Shown: positions 37,860 through 47,342, numbered from the stretch's first letter. The stretch: DNA of 64,000 bases from Nitrobacter winogradskyi (GCF_006539545.1 NZ_BJNF01000072.1:1-64000), one strand, 5' to 3'. Translations and numbers: made by a program. The notes: generated from the letters alone by a model not told the origin.

Positions 37860-38023
37860 TTCACGCTCCCCGTTTCGCCGACGAGAAACGAAGAATGCGG
37901 CGAGACCGGGGTCTTGCCGCCACCGACATACCCAGGGAACCTCCCAATTCGGCCATCGGCACGGTTCAGCTTGGGCGGATTCTCGCCGGCTGCCCGGCGC
38001 GAATCACACGAGGAAAACGTCAT

Positions 38024-38308
38024 ATGCTCAAGACCGGCCTTATAGCGGTTGCCGCCGCGGGCTTTCTTCTCGCGCTCCCCGCGTCCGCCGCGGACTTCTT
38101 CTTCACGGAGGAGGCCCCGCAGATGATTTGCGACGACGACGGGAACTGCCATCACGCGCACCCGCCGCGTTTCGCCGAGCGCTGGCAGGACGACGAGGGT
38201 GGCGATGACGCCTATGAGCGCCCCGACTACCGTTCCGGCTATCATGCGCCGCCCAGCGGATTCTACCGCCACGACGGCCCGGTGCCGGGCGATGGCGACC
38301 CCTGGTGA
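38024..38308 (+). CDS. Small exported protein of unknown function
   Basis: 94 residues. Signal peptide MLKTGLIAVAAAGFLLALPASA, then a mature part rich in Asp, His and aromatic residues (MICDDDGNCHHAHPPRF, two Cys). The start ATG at 38024 follows AGGAAAACG. The acidic His-rich composition could bind metal, which is guesswork. The frame upstream of the ATG is GC-driven and not used. Confidence 0.65.
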   Translation: MLKTGLIAVAAAGFLLALPASAADFFFTEEAPQMICDDDGNCHHAHPPRFAERWQDDEGGDDAYERPDYRSGYHAPPSGFYRHDGPVPGDGDPW

Positions 38309-38365
38309 GATTTCGAATCGCACACCGCGCCGCAGGAGCCAGGCAGAAAACGTTTGCCGCCTGCT

Positions 38366-39370
38366 CTAAAGCCGGAATTCCTCGCCCAGATACAGACGCC
38401 GCACGTCGGGATCGTTGACGATCGCCTCGGGGCTGCCCTCGGTCAGGATTTCGCCCGCATAGACGATGTAGGCGCGGTCGGTCAGGCCGAGCGTTTCACG
38501 GACGTTATGGTCGGTGATCAGCACGCCGATGCCGCGATTGGTCAGATGGCGCACGAGATCCTGAATATCACCGACCGCGATCGGATCGATGCCGGCGAAA
38601 GGTTCATCCAGCAGCATGTAGTTCGGACGCGTCGCCAGCGCGCGCGCGATTTCCACGCGCCGCCGCTCGCCGCCGGACAGCGCAATCGATGGCGATTTGC
38701 GCAGGCGCGTGATGTTGAATTCCTCAAGCAGCGCATCGAGCTCGGCTTCGCGTTTTTTCTTGCTGGGCTCGACGACCTCGAGCACGGCACGGATGTTCTG
38801 CTCGACGGTGAGGCCACGGAAGATCGAAGCTTCCTGCGGCAGGTAGCCGATACCAAGCCGCGCCCGCTGATACATCGGCAGCCTGGTCACGTCGTGACCG
38901 TCAAGCTCGATGGCGCCGCGATCCGCCGGGATCAGGCCGGTGATCATGTAGAACACGGTGGTCTTGCCGGCGCCGTTCGGACCCAGAAGCCCGACCGCCT
39001 CGCCCCGCCGGACATAGATGCTGACGCCGCGCACCACCTGGCGGGAACCGAAACTTTTTTCCACCCCGTGGACGGCAAGATAGCCGGGACGCGTGGCCAT
39101 CCGCGGCGCGGCAGCTCCGCTGGAGGCGGCGCGCGTCCGGGAAGTTTCAGGCGCCGGGCGCGCCGGAGCCCGGGATGGCGGAACAGGCTGTGGAGCCCGC
39201 GGAGCGTCGCGGCGAGACCCGCGCGCGACCGGCGGTGCGTCGCGCACCGGATGGGTCAGCATGTCGCCGATGGCGTCGCCGAGCGCCGTGATGTCCGTCC
39301 GGGTGCGCGCGATCCCCTGCGTCCCGCGTTTCTGCGGTCGTTTGCGGAATACATTGAAGATATCCACCAT
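38366..39370 (-). CDS. lptB: LPS export ABC transporter ATP-binding protein LptB
   Basis: ATPase of the LptBFG complex that extracts lipopolysaccharide from the inner membrane. Walker A GPNGAGKT, signature LSGGERRR, Walker B YMLLDEPF and the H-loop (ITDHNVR) are all present; residues ~95-334 are standard LptB (~240). The first ~90 residues are an extra Pro/Ala/Arg-rich disordered region absent from E. coli LptB. Start ATG at 39370. Order lptC-lptA-lptB continues from upstream. Confidence 0.94.
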   Translation of the reverse strand: MVDIFNVFRKRPQKRGTQGIARTRTDITALGDAIGDMLTHPVRDAPPVARGSRRDAPRAPQPVPPSRAPARPAPETSRTRAASSGAAAPRMATRPGYLAVHGVEKSFGSRQVVRGVSIYVRRGEAVGLLGPNGAGKTTVFYMITGLIPADRGAIELDGHDVTRLPMYQRARLGIGYLPQEASIFRGLTVEQNIRAVLEVVEPSKKKREAELDALLEEFNITRLRKSPSIALSGGERRRVEIARALATRPNYMLLDEPFAGIDPIAVGDIQDLVRHLTNRGIGVLITDHNVRETLGLTDRAYIVYAGEILTEGSPEAIVNDPDVRRLYLGEEFRL

Positions 39371-39536
39371 GGGCGCCTGTTCAGCCTCTCACGGTTGCTC
39401 GCATGCATTCCCCGGCGCGTCTGATTCGTGGTGTCACCATGTAACCGGATTCTAACATTCGCATCCCATTTCAACGAACTTTCTTGCGAGTGTCAGGATC
39501 GGAGGACCGCCCTCAGAGTGGCGGGACACCACGATG

Positions 39537-40214
39537 CTACTTGGGTTTTTTGGGGGCAAGGGGGATGGCCGGCCCTGGGGAAGCACAATCCTGATCGCCC
39601 TGGATGAAAAGACCCTGGACCCTGCCGCTATTGGATTCCACTCGCGAGACCCCGGTGGTCATGTCGACCAGAAGGCGGTCCCCCCGCAACACATTCTTGC
39701 ACTGGCTCAAGACGACCTTGCCCTGCATCGTGATCAGATTGGTCGTGGTATCGAACACGGCGGTATCGCCTGTGACGACCTGATCCTTCTGGGTCACAAC
39801 CACGTTGCCCTTCGCCTCGAGCCGCTTGATCGAGGACGCGCCCGAGGGCGCCGGCGCCGCCGTGGCGGGTTTTTTCTTCGACGGCGCGCCGCCCTTGGCC
39901 GTATCGCTGCTCTGATAATAGACGACGAGAGTCTTTGACGTCATCGTGGTGTCGCCCTGCACCACCTTGACGTTGCCCGAGAACGTCGCCTCCTTTTTCT
40001 TGTCGCGCATCTCCAGGCTGGCGGCTTCGATCTGAATCGGCTGATCACGATTCTGCGAAAAGCCCTGCATCGCGTTAGGGACACCCTGCATCGTGCTTTG
40101 CGCGGACGCTTCACCCGCCGCCATCAAAACGACGGCGACCAGCCCTCCGCGCAGCAGGACGGCCATGCGGGAGCCCGGCGGAAAGCAGCGAAAGCTCTGC
40201 ACGGCCGAATTCAT
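39537..40214 (-). CDS. lptA: LPS transport periplasmic protein LptA
   Basis: Periplasmic bridge protein carrying LPS. 225 residues with a signal segment (hydrophobic stretch ~17-37, cleavage near ASAQ), then the OstA-type jelly roll: IQIEAASLEMRDKKKEATFSGNVKVVQGD and later repeats such as KGNVVVTQKDQVVTGD. It overlaps lptC by 4 bases and is separated from lptB by 166 bases. Confidence 0.9.
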   Translation of the reverse strand: MNSAVQSFRCFPPGSRMAVLLRGGLVAVVLMAAGEASAQSTMQGVPNAMQGFSQNRDQPIQIEAASLEMRDKKKEATFSGNVKVVQGDTTMTSKTLVVYYQSSDTAKGGAPSKKKPATAAPAPSGASSIKRLEAKGNVVVTQKDQVVTGDTAVFDTTTNLITMQGKVVLSQCKNVLRGDRLLVDMTTGVSRVESNSGRVQGLFIQGDQDCASPGPAIPLAPKKPK

Positions 40215-40903
40215 TCCTTGTCGCCGTCCGCGCCGGCGGTTGGGGGGGGACGATCCATCACCAGGTGCATGACGACATTGTTCTCGAAACGCACCACATC
40301 GCCCTTCTCGGTGACCTCCATGGTATCGGCGGTCAGCGTTCCGTTCAGCAGCTTGACATCCACCGGCTGGTCCGAGGTAACGGTGCCCCGGCCCATATCG
40401 ACGATCGCATGGGTCAGCCGCGCCTCGTATCCGGTCGAAGACTGCATGAAGATATCCTTGCGCAGGTCGAGTACTTGCGTTTTCGTGTTGAACACTCCGG
40501 TGCGGGAATTCAGGGTCACCGTCGTGCGGTCCTCCATCAGCACCTTGGCGCGCAAGGTGTGCAGTTCGACATGATCGGGATCGGCGACGTCCTGCGTCGC
40601 CGTCGTGGCCTGCATCTCGTAGGGCCGCTTGTCCGGCGTGAAACCGGCAAGGCGGGGCGATTCCATCGTAATCTTGGTGCCGGAGACCACGAGATTATCC
40701 ATATCGAGCGGCAGATTCGCCAGCGTACGAAAGGGGTTGAAGGTCGCAATACCGATCAGCCCGGCCATCGCCAGCCCGACCGCCGCCGGCACCGCGATCC
40801 GCAAGGTCCGCACCATGCGGCTGTGGCGGGCCGCGCGGGCAAACCTGGCTTCCAGCCCGGTTCGCACTCCGGCTTGGTAGGTGGGATTTTGAACCGGGTA
40901 CAC
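40211..40903 (-). CDS. lptC: LPS export protein LptC
   Basis: Bitopic inner-membrane protein linking LptBFG to LptA. 230 residues; one transmembrane segment at about 32-52 (TLRIAVPAAVGLAMAGLIG region), then the LptC domain with a beta-jelly roll (LARITLRAKVLMEDRTTV-like strands, DMGRGTVTSDQPVDV). Start is a GTG at 40903. Its stop overlaps the lptA start (translational coupling). RNase D lies 208 bases upstream on the same strand. Confidence 0.88.
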   Translation of the reverse strand: MYPVQNPTYQAGVRTGLEARFARAARHSRMVRTLRIAVPAAVGLAMAGLIGIATFNPFRTLANLPLDMDNLVVSGTKITMESPRLAGFTPDKRPYEMQATTATQDVADPDHVELHTLRAKVLMEDRTTVTLNSRTGVFNTKTQVLDLRKDIFMQSSTGYEARLTHAIVDMGRGTVTSDQPVDVKLLNGTLTADTMEVTEKGDVVRFENNVVMHLVMDRPPPTAGADGDKE

Positions 40904-41111
40904 TACTGCTCCAAGGCGGCCTGTTCTGATTTATCCTACCCCGAAATGCGGGGCTTCGCAGCCCGGACATCGTGCGGCGGCACATCATGGCGCTTCCTGA
41001 CCGCTTTCGACCCCGAAAGCGTGCCCCACCGGGAACGAGGAGTGTGACCGAAAGGGGGCGAAAGGTGTAACGGTCGACCACGAGGCAGCGATCATCGACG
41101 CGACTTGTGGC

Positions 41112-41732
41112 TTATGAGTGCGCGAAGATGTCCTCGGTTTCCCAGCCGGACAGATCGAGCATCGCCCGCGACGGCAGGAACTCGAAACACGCCTGCGCGA
41201 GCGCTGAACGATCCTCGCGCGCCAGGGTGGCCTCGAGCTTATCGCGCAAGGCGTGCAGATGCAGCACGTCGGACGCGGCGTAGGCGAGTTGTGCGTCGCT
41301 CAGGGCCGGCGATCCCCAGTCGCTCGATTGCTGCTGTTTCGACAAATCGATGTTGAGCAGTTCGCGCACGAGATCCTTTAGGCCGTGCCGATCGGTGTAG
41401 GTGCGAATCAGCCGCGAGGCGATCTTGGTGCAGTAGACCGGCTTGGGCATCACGCCGAATGCGTTGTACAGCGCGGCGAGGTCGAATCGCGCGAAGTGGA
41501 AGATCTTGACGATGGCGGGGTCTTTGAGAAGCTTGATCAGGTTCGGCGCCTCACGCTGCCCGCGCGCGATCTGGATCACGTCGGCCGAACCGTCGCCCGG
41601 CGACATCTGCACCACGCACAACCGGTCGCGGTGCGGCTTGAGCCCCATGGTCTCGGTATCGATCGCCGCCGAACCGGTGTAGCGCGCAAGATCCTGATGC
41701 GGCAGGTCGCCGCGGTGCAGGCGGATGGTCAT
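41112..41732 (-). CDS. rnd: Ribonuclease D family 3'-5' exonuclease
   Basis: 206 residues, the short catalytic-domain-only form (no HRDC). DEDDy motifs: DTET (Exo I, about 25), HFARFDLAAL (Exo II, about 79), and YAASDVLHL (Exo III, about 151). Expected role is tRNA/RNA 3' maturation. Conserved in alphaproteobacteria next to the lpt genes. Upstream lies a family A repeat at 41801. Confidence 0.88.
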   Translation of the reverse strand: MTIRLHRGDLPHQDLARYTGSAAIDTETMGLKPHRDRLCVVQMSPGDGSADVIQIARGQREAPNLIKLLKDPAIVKIFHFARFDLAALYNAFGVMPKPVYCTKIASRLIRTYTDRHGLKDLVRELLNIDLSKQQQSSDWGSPALSDAQLAYAASDVLHLHALRDKLEATLAREDRSALAQACFEFLPSRAMLDLSGWETEDIFAHS

Positions 41733-41800
41733 GATGTCTCGGCCTTCATGGTGTCCTGACGTCGTCGAATCGGTGGCAGCTAAATTATCGTTGAATGACT

Positions 41801-41907
41801 ATAACGTTTTCGAACGAAGCATGTCCTCGGGATGGGCACCGGTTCAAACGAAGAAAAGCGTTAAATCAAGATCATAAAGCCCCGCTTCTGATTCCGTCAG
41901 AAGCTGA
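41801..41907 (+). repeat. Family A repeat, shortened middle
   Basis: ataacgttttcgaacgaagc, atgtcctcgggatgggcacc (inner hairpin lost), ggttcaaacgaagaaaagcg, and a tail cgcttctgattccgtcagaag. Between RNase D and the NYN protein; the remaining 41908-42142 shows nothing I recognise. Confidence 0.75.
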
Positions 41908-42142
41908 AGCGCTCTCACATACGAGCGGCCCGATCCTTTGAAAGACCTGGATGGCCGGCGTCCGGCTCGCATCATCTCGAATGACTGATGAATACCTTCA
42001 ACACGCTGGAAATGCCGGATCATTCTGCAAGATTTAGCTAACCCCAGTCCTCGTTTGTATGCACGACAACGACCCGATTTCAATAATATCAACGATAACG
42101 AGGCAAAATCGGCGGATTGCGCAGTTTGATCAAGGGTGCCGG

Positions 42143-42958
42143 ATGAAAGCCGAACCACGACAGCGGTTGCCACGTTTCGCCGTTTTCATTGATGCTGAGA
42201 ATGTTTCGCCGAAATTTGCCGACGGAATCTTCAAGAAAATCGCCCAACTGGGCAATGCGCCGGTCCGGCTCATCTATGGAAATCTCTCGAGTCCGAGCTT
42301 GAAGGGCTGGGCCAGCGTATTACCTGATCATTCGCTCGAAAGGCGCGATTCTGCGGTGAAAGGCAGGAATTCGGCGGACATGGCGATCGTCATCGACGCC
42401 ATGGACCTCTTGCATGACGGCCGGATCAATGGATTTTGTCTGGTCTCGTCCGATAGCGATTTCACAGGTCTCGCTGCCCGGCTGCGGCGTGAGGGCGCGA
42501 AGGTTTATGGATTCGGCGAAAAGAAAACGCCGGACTGCTTTCAGCGAGCTTGCGATAGTTTCATCTCGCTTGAAAGTCTCCTTCCGAGAAAGCCCGCACT
42601 CAAACCCTTAGTTGTTCCGCCATCGATACCGCCCAACTCAAAAGCCCTGAAGCCGCCGAGCGCCGCCGTTCCGATCCTCGCCAAGGCGCTTTCGCAGATC
42701 GAAAGCGAGGATGGATGGGCGCTTCTCGGTCCTGTAGGGCAGCAGATACCCAAACTGTTCTCGGATTTCGATATCCGTACCTATGGCCTCAGCAAGCTCA
42801 GCAGCCTTGTCAGAAAGACAGGGGCATTCGAGATCGACGAGAACAACGGGCCGATGCGAATCCGCCGTGCAAAACGATGGAATCCGACGCCCCCAGGTCG
42901 TCAAGTCCAGGATTTGAATCAACCGGCAGGCAGTTCGGCCCGCCAAAGGTCGTCCTGA
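42143..42958 (+). CDS. NYN domain protein with a LOTUS/OST-HTH-like C-terminal domain
   Basis: About 271 residues. N-terminal NYN (PIN-like RNase) domain: FAVFIDAENVSPKF, MAIVIDAMDLLHDG and LVSSDSDFTGLAARLRREG, with the acidic residues of the metal site present. The C-terminal half has GWALLGPVGQQIPKLFSDFDI and GLSKLSSLVRKTGAFEI, resembling the LOTUS/OST-HTH RNA-binding domain that follows NYN in many bacteria. Probable RNA-processing or degrading enzyme; target unknown. The ATG at 42143 is chosen for a closer match to relatives; one at 42059 is possible. A small membrane protein follows 66 bases later. Confidence 0.82.
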   Translation: MKAEPRQRLPRFAVFIDAENVSPKFADGIFKKIAQLGNAPVRLIYGNLSSPSLKGWASVLPDHSLERRDSAVKGRNSADMAIVIDAMDLLHDGRINGFCLVSSDSDFTGLAARLRREGAKVYGFGEKKTPDCFQRACDSFISLESLLPRKPALKPLVVPPSIPPNSKALKPPSAAVPILAKALSQIESEDGWALLGPVGQQIPKLFSDFDIRTYGLSKLSSLVRKTGAFEIDENNGPMRIRRAKRWNPTPPGRQVQDLNQPAGSSARQRSS

Positions 42959-43024
42959 TCCTTGCATAGCGGGCCTCTCAGCGATACGATTCGGATAATA
43001 GATCAGCCGGAGGCGAAAGCAGCG

Positions 43025-43384
43025 ATGCAGGCGGACGTCAAGAAGCAGATGCTTTCCATACTGAACTTCCGGCTGCTGGCGCTGTTGGTGCCGGCGCTGG
43101 CCCTGTCGATCCTGGCGGGCATGGTGATGTATGCCCTCGGATATTTCTCGATGGTCTACGGCGAGGTGGTGCTCGTCCTGAAGATACTGATGCACCTCCT
43201 GCTGGCCGTCTGGTCGGCGTTGAAGGCGATCCTTCTGGGGATTGTCGTCTTCGGCCTTCTGCTGGTTTTTCTATCGCCGGTCCTGATCGTGTTGTGGGAA
43301 TTGCGCAAGACACGAAACCTGCCGTCCGACGACTCAATCCTGCCGCCCCAACCCTCGTCCGGCGCGGCGGGGGAAACCCCGTAA
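43025..43384 (+). CDS. Small membrane protein of unknown function
   Basis: About 119 residues with three hydrophobic segments (roughly residues 13-38, 45-62 and 68-90) and a short polar C-terminus rich in Pro/Ser. No family recognised. ATG at 43025 is preceded by GGAGGCGAA about 15 bases upstream; an earlier TTG at 42962 is possible. It lies 66 bases after the NYN gene on the same strand, so a two-gene unit is plausible. Downstream is a long hairpin repeat. Confidence 0.55.
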   Translation: MQADVKKQMLSILNFRLLALLVPALALSILAGMVMYALGYFSMVYGEVVLVLKILMHLLLAVWSALKAILLGIVVFGLLLVFLSPVLIVLWELRKTRNLPSDDSILPPQPSSGAAGETP

Positions 43385-43436
43385 AGACGCCGCACCTCAG
43401 GGTTCGGCTGCTGATCCGGCAAGGATCGGGGCTCCT

Positions 43437-43532
43437 AGAGCATTCGCTTCTGATAGCATCAAAGGCGGACTCTATGATTTTGATTTCACGCGTCTTTTTC
43501 AAGCGAACCGGTGTCCGCTTCGCTTGAAAAAG
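43437..43532. repeat. Composite repeat with a perfect 13-bp hairpin
   Basis: It begins agagcattcgcttctgatag, and ends with a hairpin at 43494-43532 whose arms ctttttcaagcga and tcgcttgaaaaag pair perfectly around accggtgtccgct. The ends and the accggt centre link it to families A and C. It separates two convergent genes and may end their transcripts. Confidence 0.7.
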
Positions 43533-43549
43533 AACCGCCGGCGGCGCCC

Positions 43550-44122
43550 CTACTGGGCGCCAGGAAGGCCGGCCAGATTATCCCGTGATCGCGCGACATC
43601 GGGGTGATCGGGACCGAGCGACTTCTCCCGGATCGCCAGCGCGGTCTTATAGAGCGGCTCAGCCTCGGCGTAACGCGCTTCCGCCTTGTAGATCGAGGCC
43701 AGATTGTCCAGCGCCGATGCGACCGAGGGATGATTGGGGCCGAGCGACTTCCCGAATATCGCGATCGCCCGCTTGTAGAGCGGTTCGGCCTCGGCGTAAC
43801 GACCCTGGACGCTGTACATATTAGCCAGACTGTTCAGCGACTGCACGATATCAGGATGATGCGGTCCGACGGCTTTCTTCCAGATCACCAACGCCCGCTG
43901 GTAAAGCGGCTCGGCCTCGTCATAGCGGCTCTGGAGGGTGTACAATTCGGCAAGATCGGTCAGCGCCAGCGCGACTGAGGGATGATCTAACCCGCGCGCC
44001 TTGGCGAAAATCGCCAGCGCCTGCTTGTAGAGCGGCTCGGCCTCGTCATAGCGTCCCTTTTCCCTGAAGAGTTCGGCCTGATCGTTGAGCCTCGCCGCCA
44101 GCATGATATCGGACACAGCCAT
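43550..44122 (-). CDS. Kinesin-light-chain-type tetratricopeptide repeat protein
   Basis: 190 residues from ATG at 44122, essentially four 42-residue TPR units with the pattern ...GRYAEAEPLYKRALAI..KSLGPDHPxVAxxLxNLAxxY. Protein-protein interaction role; no catalytic domain or signal. The last repeat ends abruptly with NLAGLPGAQ, so it may be a truncated member of a longer TPR family. A TTG at 44230 would extend the N-terminus. Next gene upstream is a tRNA. Confidence 0.8.
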   Translation of the reverse strand: MAVSDIMLAARLNDQAELFREKGRYDEAEPLYKQALAIFAKARGLDHPSVALALTDLAELYTLQSRYDEAEPLYQRALVIWKKAVGPHHPDIVQSLNSLANMYSVQGRYAEAEPLYKRAIAIFGKSLGPNHPSVASALDNLASIYKAEARYAEAEPLYKTALAIREKSLGPDHPDVARSRDNLAGLPGAQ

Positions 44123-44309
44123 GAACGATGCACTCCTGACGCATGGGTGAATAAGCAAGAAAACCGGACAACCGTATGCCACTAATCCGCGCACATTGGC
44201 AGAGGATGTTTCGGGCGGCCCAGCAAGCAACGAATGCCGACATCAATCAGTTTGCCAAACGCATCGACGATCGGGGAAATTTGGCTTCAAACAAACGTTT
44301 GAAGCCTCG

Positions 44310-44396
<87 letters not shown>

Positions 44397-44547
44397 CCGG
44401 GCGGGTTAGTAGGCATCGAGCGCGCGCTTGTCAAATCCTTGAAGCGTTGCTCGAATGGCGGGCTGGACGGCCCGCCGGTTGACGTGCCGCGGAACGGCGG
44501 AATATCCCTTCTCCCGACCTGATACCAACGCCTTTGAGGACCACATC

Positions 44548-45516
44548 ATGGCATCGAATTCGGACACGCTCGTCACGGTTTTCGGAGGCTCGGGCTTCCT
44601 CGGCCGATATGTGGTGCGCGCTCTCGCCAAGCGGGATTACCGCATCCGTGTCGGCGTCCGGCGGCCCGAACTGGCCGGGCATCTGCAACCGCTCGGCAAG
44701 GTCGGCCAGATCCATGCCGTCCAGGTCAATCTGCGCCATCCGGCGTCGGTCCGCGCGGCCATGCGCGGATCTGACGTGGCCGTCAACCTGGTCGGCATCC
44801 TGACCAAGAGCGGCCGGCAGACGTTCGACGCCGTGGTAGCCAAAGGCGCCGCCACCGTCGCGGAAACGGCCGCGGCCGCCGGCGCGCGCCTGGTGCACGT
44901 TTCGGCGATCGGCGCCGACCCGGCGTCAGCCTCGGCCTACGCCCGCGCCAAGGCGTCCGGAGAAAAGGCGGTCCTGGCTGCGGTGCCGTCCGCGACCATC
45001 CTGCGGCCGTCGGTGATGTTCGGTCCCGAGGACCAGTTCGCCAACCGGTTCGCCGCCCTGGCGCTGATGTCGCCCATGCTGCCGCTGATCGGCGGTGGCG
45101 CGACCAGGATGCAGCCGGTCTATGTCGGCGACGTCGCGGCCGCCGTGGCCGACGCGGTCGACGGCAGAACCAAAGCGGGCGCCGTCTATGAACTCGGCGG
45201 CCCCGAGGTGCTCTCGATGCGCGAGATCATGCAGATCATCCTGCGCGTGATCGAACGCGAGCGGATGCTGGTGCCGCTGCCGTTCGCAATTGCGCGCCTC
45301 AAAGCGATGTTCCTGCAGTTCGCGCCGGGGCCTCTGAAACTGACGCCGGACCAGGTCGCGCTGCTCAGGACCGACGCCGTCGTTTCCAACACGGCGACGG
45401 CCGCGGGCCTGACGCTGCAAGGATTGGGGATCGCGCCTGACTCGATGGAGGCCGTGGTGCCGCAATATCTCTGGCGCTTCCGCAAGGCCGGCCAGTTCGC
45501 AGCGAAGGGCGCGTGA
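44548..45516 (+). CDS. NAD-dependent epimerase/SDR protein, complex I NDUFA9-like
   Basis: 322 residues of the atypical short-chain dehydrogenase group. The Rossmann motif is VFGGSGFLGRYVVRAL; an extended domain follows with LVHVSAIGADPASASAYARAKASGEKAV. The family includes the mitochondrial complex I accessory subunit NDUFA9 and bacterial homologues. ATG at 44548 is preceded by GAGGACCACATC. Substrate unknown; a quinone or respiratory link is inference. It converges on uppP. Confidence 0.82.
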   Translation: MASNSDTLVTVFGGSGFLGRYVVRALAKRDYRIRVGVRRPELAGHLQPLGKVGQIHAVQVNLRHPASVRAAMRGSDVAVNLVGILTKSGRQTFDAVVAKGAATVAETAAAAGARLVHVSAIGADPASASAYARAKASGEKAVLAAVPSATILRPSVMFGPEDQFANRFAALALMSPMLPLIGGGATRMQPVYVGDVAAAVADAVDGRTKAGAVYELGGPEVLSMREIMQIILRVIERERMLVPLPFAIARLKAMFLQFAPGPLKLTPDQVALLRTDAVVSNTATAAGLTLQGLGIAPDSMEAVVPQYLWRFRKAGQFAAKGA

Positions 45517-45535
45517 GTTTCGCGCCCCGTCAGCT

Positions 45536-46342
45536 CTACCGTCCCAGCGCCAGCGCGATCAGACCGAGCGTGCCGACGATCACCCGCCACCACGCGAAGA
45601 ACGTAAAGCCGTTGCGCGTGACATAGCTCAGGAACGCCTTGACCACGACGATAGCCGTGACGAACGACACCACGAAGCCGATCGCGACGGTCCCGAGATC
45701 GTCGGTCGTCATGTCGGCGTGGTTCTTGTAGAAGTCATAGGCGAAGGCGCCGGTCATGGTGGGAATCGCGAGGAAGAACGAAAATTCAGCCGCCGCGCGC
45801 TTGTCGGCGCCGAGCAACATCGCAGAGACAATGGTGGCGCCGGAGCGCGACACGCCGGGAATCATCGCGACGCATTGCGCGATTCCAATCCAGACATACA
45901 TCGGCAGCGGAAACGCCGTGGCGTCGTGTTCACGCGGCCGGTGATCGAGCTGATCGACCCACATCAGCACCGCGCCGCCGACGATCAGCGAGAAACACAC
46001 CACCCACGGATTGAACAACAGTTCCTTGATGTACTTGCCGGCGATCAGGCCGACGATCACCGCGGGCAGGAAGGCCGCGAGCACGCCGATGACGAAGCGC
46101 CGGTCCGCGGGATTGGAGAACATGCCGAGCGCGACCCGCCACAGTTTGGCAAAATAGATCACCACAATCGCCAGAATCGCGCCAGGCTGAATCAGCACGG
46201 TGAACGTGTCCCAGAAGTTCCCCGAACCGAGATCGAAGAAACGCTCCGCCAACAGCAGATGGCCGGTTGAGGACACCGGCAGGAATTCGGTGACGCCCTC
46301 GATGACGCCGAGAATCACGGCTCTGATCGCATCGGAAATCAT
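45536..46342 (-). CDS. uppP: Undecaprenyl-diphosphatase (BacA/UppP)
   Basis: Integral membrane phosphatase recycling undecaprenyl diphosphate for cell-wall synthesis; confers bacitracin resistance when overexpressed. 268 residues, about 8 membrane segments. Signatures EGVTEFLPVSSTGHLLL near the N-terminus and PGVSRSGATIVSAML in the second half. Length is normal. The gap to the divergent GST gene (264 bases) shows nothing I recognise. Confidence 0.95.
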   Translation of the reverse strand: MISDAIRAVILGVIEGVTEFLPVSSTGHLLLAERFFDLGSGNFWDTFTVLIQPGAILAIVVIYFAKLWRVALGMFSNPADRRFVIGVLAAFLPAVIVGLIAGKYIKELLFNPWVVCFSLIVGGAVLMWVDQLDHRPREHDATAFPLPMYVWIGIAQCVAMIPGVSRSGATIVSAMLLGADKRAAAEFSFFLAIPTMTGAFAYDFYKNHADMTTDDLGTVAIGFVVSFVTAIVVVKAFLSYVTRNGFTFFAWWRVIVGTLGLIALALGR

Positions 46343-46606
46343 GAAAATAGCCTGCTCTGAATTCTATTCGACTGCGAACGATTGGTCCTTCTCGCTTATT
46401 CGCCGCAGAGCAGCAATGCCCAAAATACATGAATGCGCCGGGAGCAGCCTCAGATTCCGTTCGGATGCTGTTTCAGCAGGCTTCGCGTGCATGGAAGGGA
46501 GGCGGCGGCTAAGGCGGATTCACCCGCTGCCCGACAGATCGGAAGCGAGTCGCCGTTAACGCTTTAGAGATACTTTCTTAAGCATCGCAAACCTATCAAG
46601 GGCGCC

Positions 46607-47299
46607 ATGTTCACGCTGCTTCACCATCCATTCTGTCCGCAATCGCGCTTCATCCGCCTGATTCTCGGCGAGCATGGACTCGATGTCAGGCCGGTGGAAG
46701 AGCGGGTGTGGGAGCGGCGTGAGGCGTTCCTGCGACTCAACCCGGCGGGCACAACGCCGGTGCTGATCGCCGACGGCATCCCGGCGGTTCCCGGCGCCGC
46801 GATCATTGCGGACTATCTCGACGAGACCTATGGCGAACGCGTCGGCGAGCGCCGGCTGCTGCCGACCTCGATGCCCGAGCGCATCGAGGTGCGCCGTCTG
46901 ATGGCGTGGTTCAACGAGAAGTTCTTCGAGGAGGTCTCCGGCCCGCTCGTGACCGAACGCATCTACAAGCGCTTCATGGCAGAGGAGATCGGCGGCGGTC
47001 CGCCCGAGACCGACGTGATGCGCGCCGCGCGGACGAACGTGCGCTATCACCTCGCCTATATCGGCTGGCTGGCGCGAACGCGCAACTATCTGGCCGGAGA
47101 TCGGCTGACCTATGCCGATCTCGCCGCGGCGGCGCATCTGTCGGCGATCGATTACCTCGGCGACGTGCCATGGGCCGAGGACGAGGCGGCGAAGGCGTGG
47201 TATGCGCGGGTCAAGTCGCGGCCCTCATTCCGCCCGCTGCTGAGCGAATGGCTGGCGGGCGTGCCGGCGTCGCGCACCTATGTCGACCTGGACTTCTGA
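46607..47299 (+). CDS. Glutathione S-transferase family protein
   Basis: 230 residues. N-terminal thioredoxin-like fold MFTLLHHPFCPQSRFIRLIL with the CPQS region, the GSH-binding LNPAGTTPVLIADG and GAAIIADYL, then an all-helical C-terminal domain with ADLAAAAHLSAIDYLGDV. Substrate unknown. Tail-to-tail with the ketopantoate-reductase-like gene at 43 bases. Confidence 0.88.
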   Translation: MFTLLHHPFCPQSRFIRLILGEHGLDVRPVEERVWERREAFLRLNPAGTTPVLIADGIPAVPGAAIIADYLDETYGERVGERRLLPTSMPERIEVRRLMAWFNEKFFEEVSGPLVTERIYKRFMAEEIGGGPPETDVMRAARTNVRYHLAYIGWLARTRNYLAGDRLTYADLAAAAHLSAIDYLGDVPWAEDEAAKAWYARVKSRPSFRPLLSEWLAGVPASRTYVDLDF

Positions 47300-47342
47300 A
47301 CGCGGCGGGTCTGAATGCGGTGGGCATCGCACATGCCTCGCA

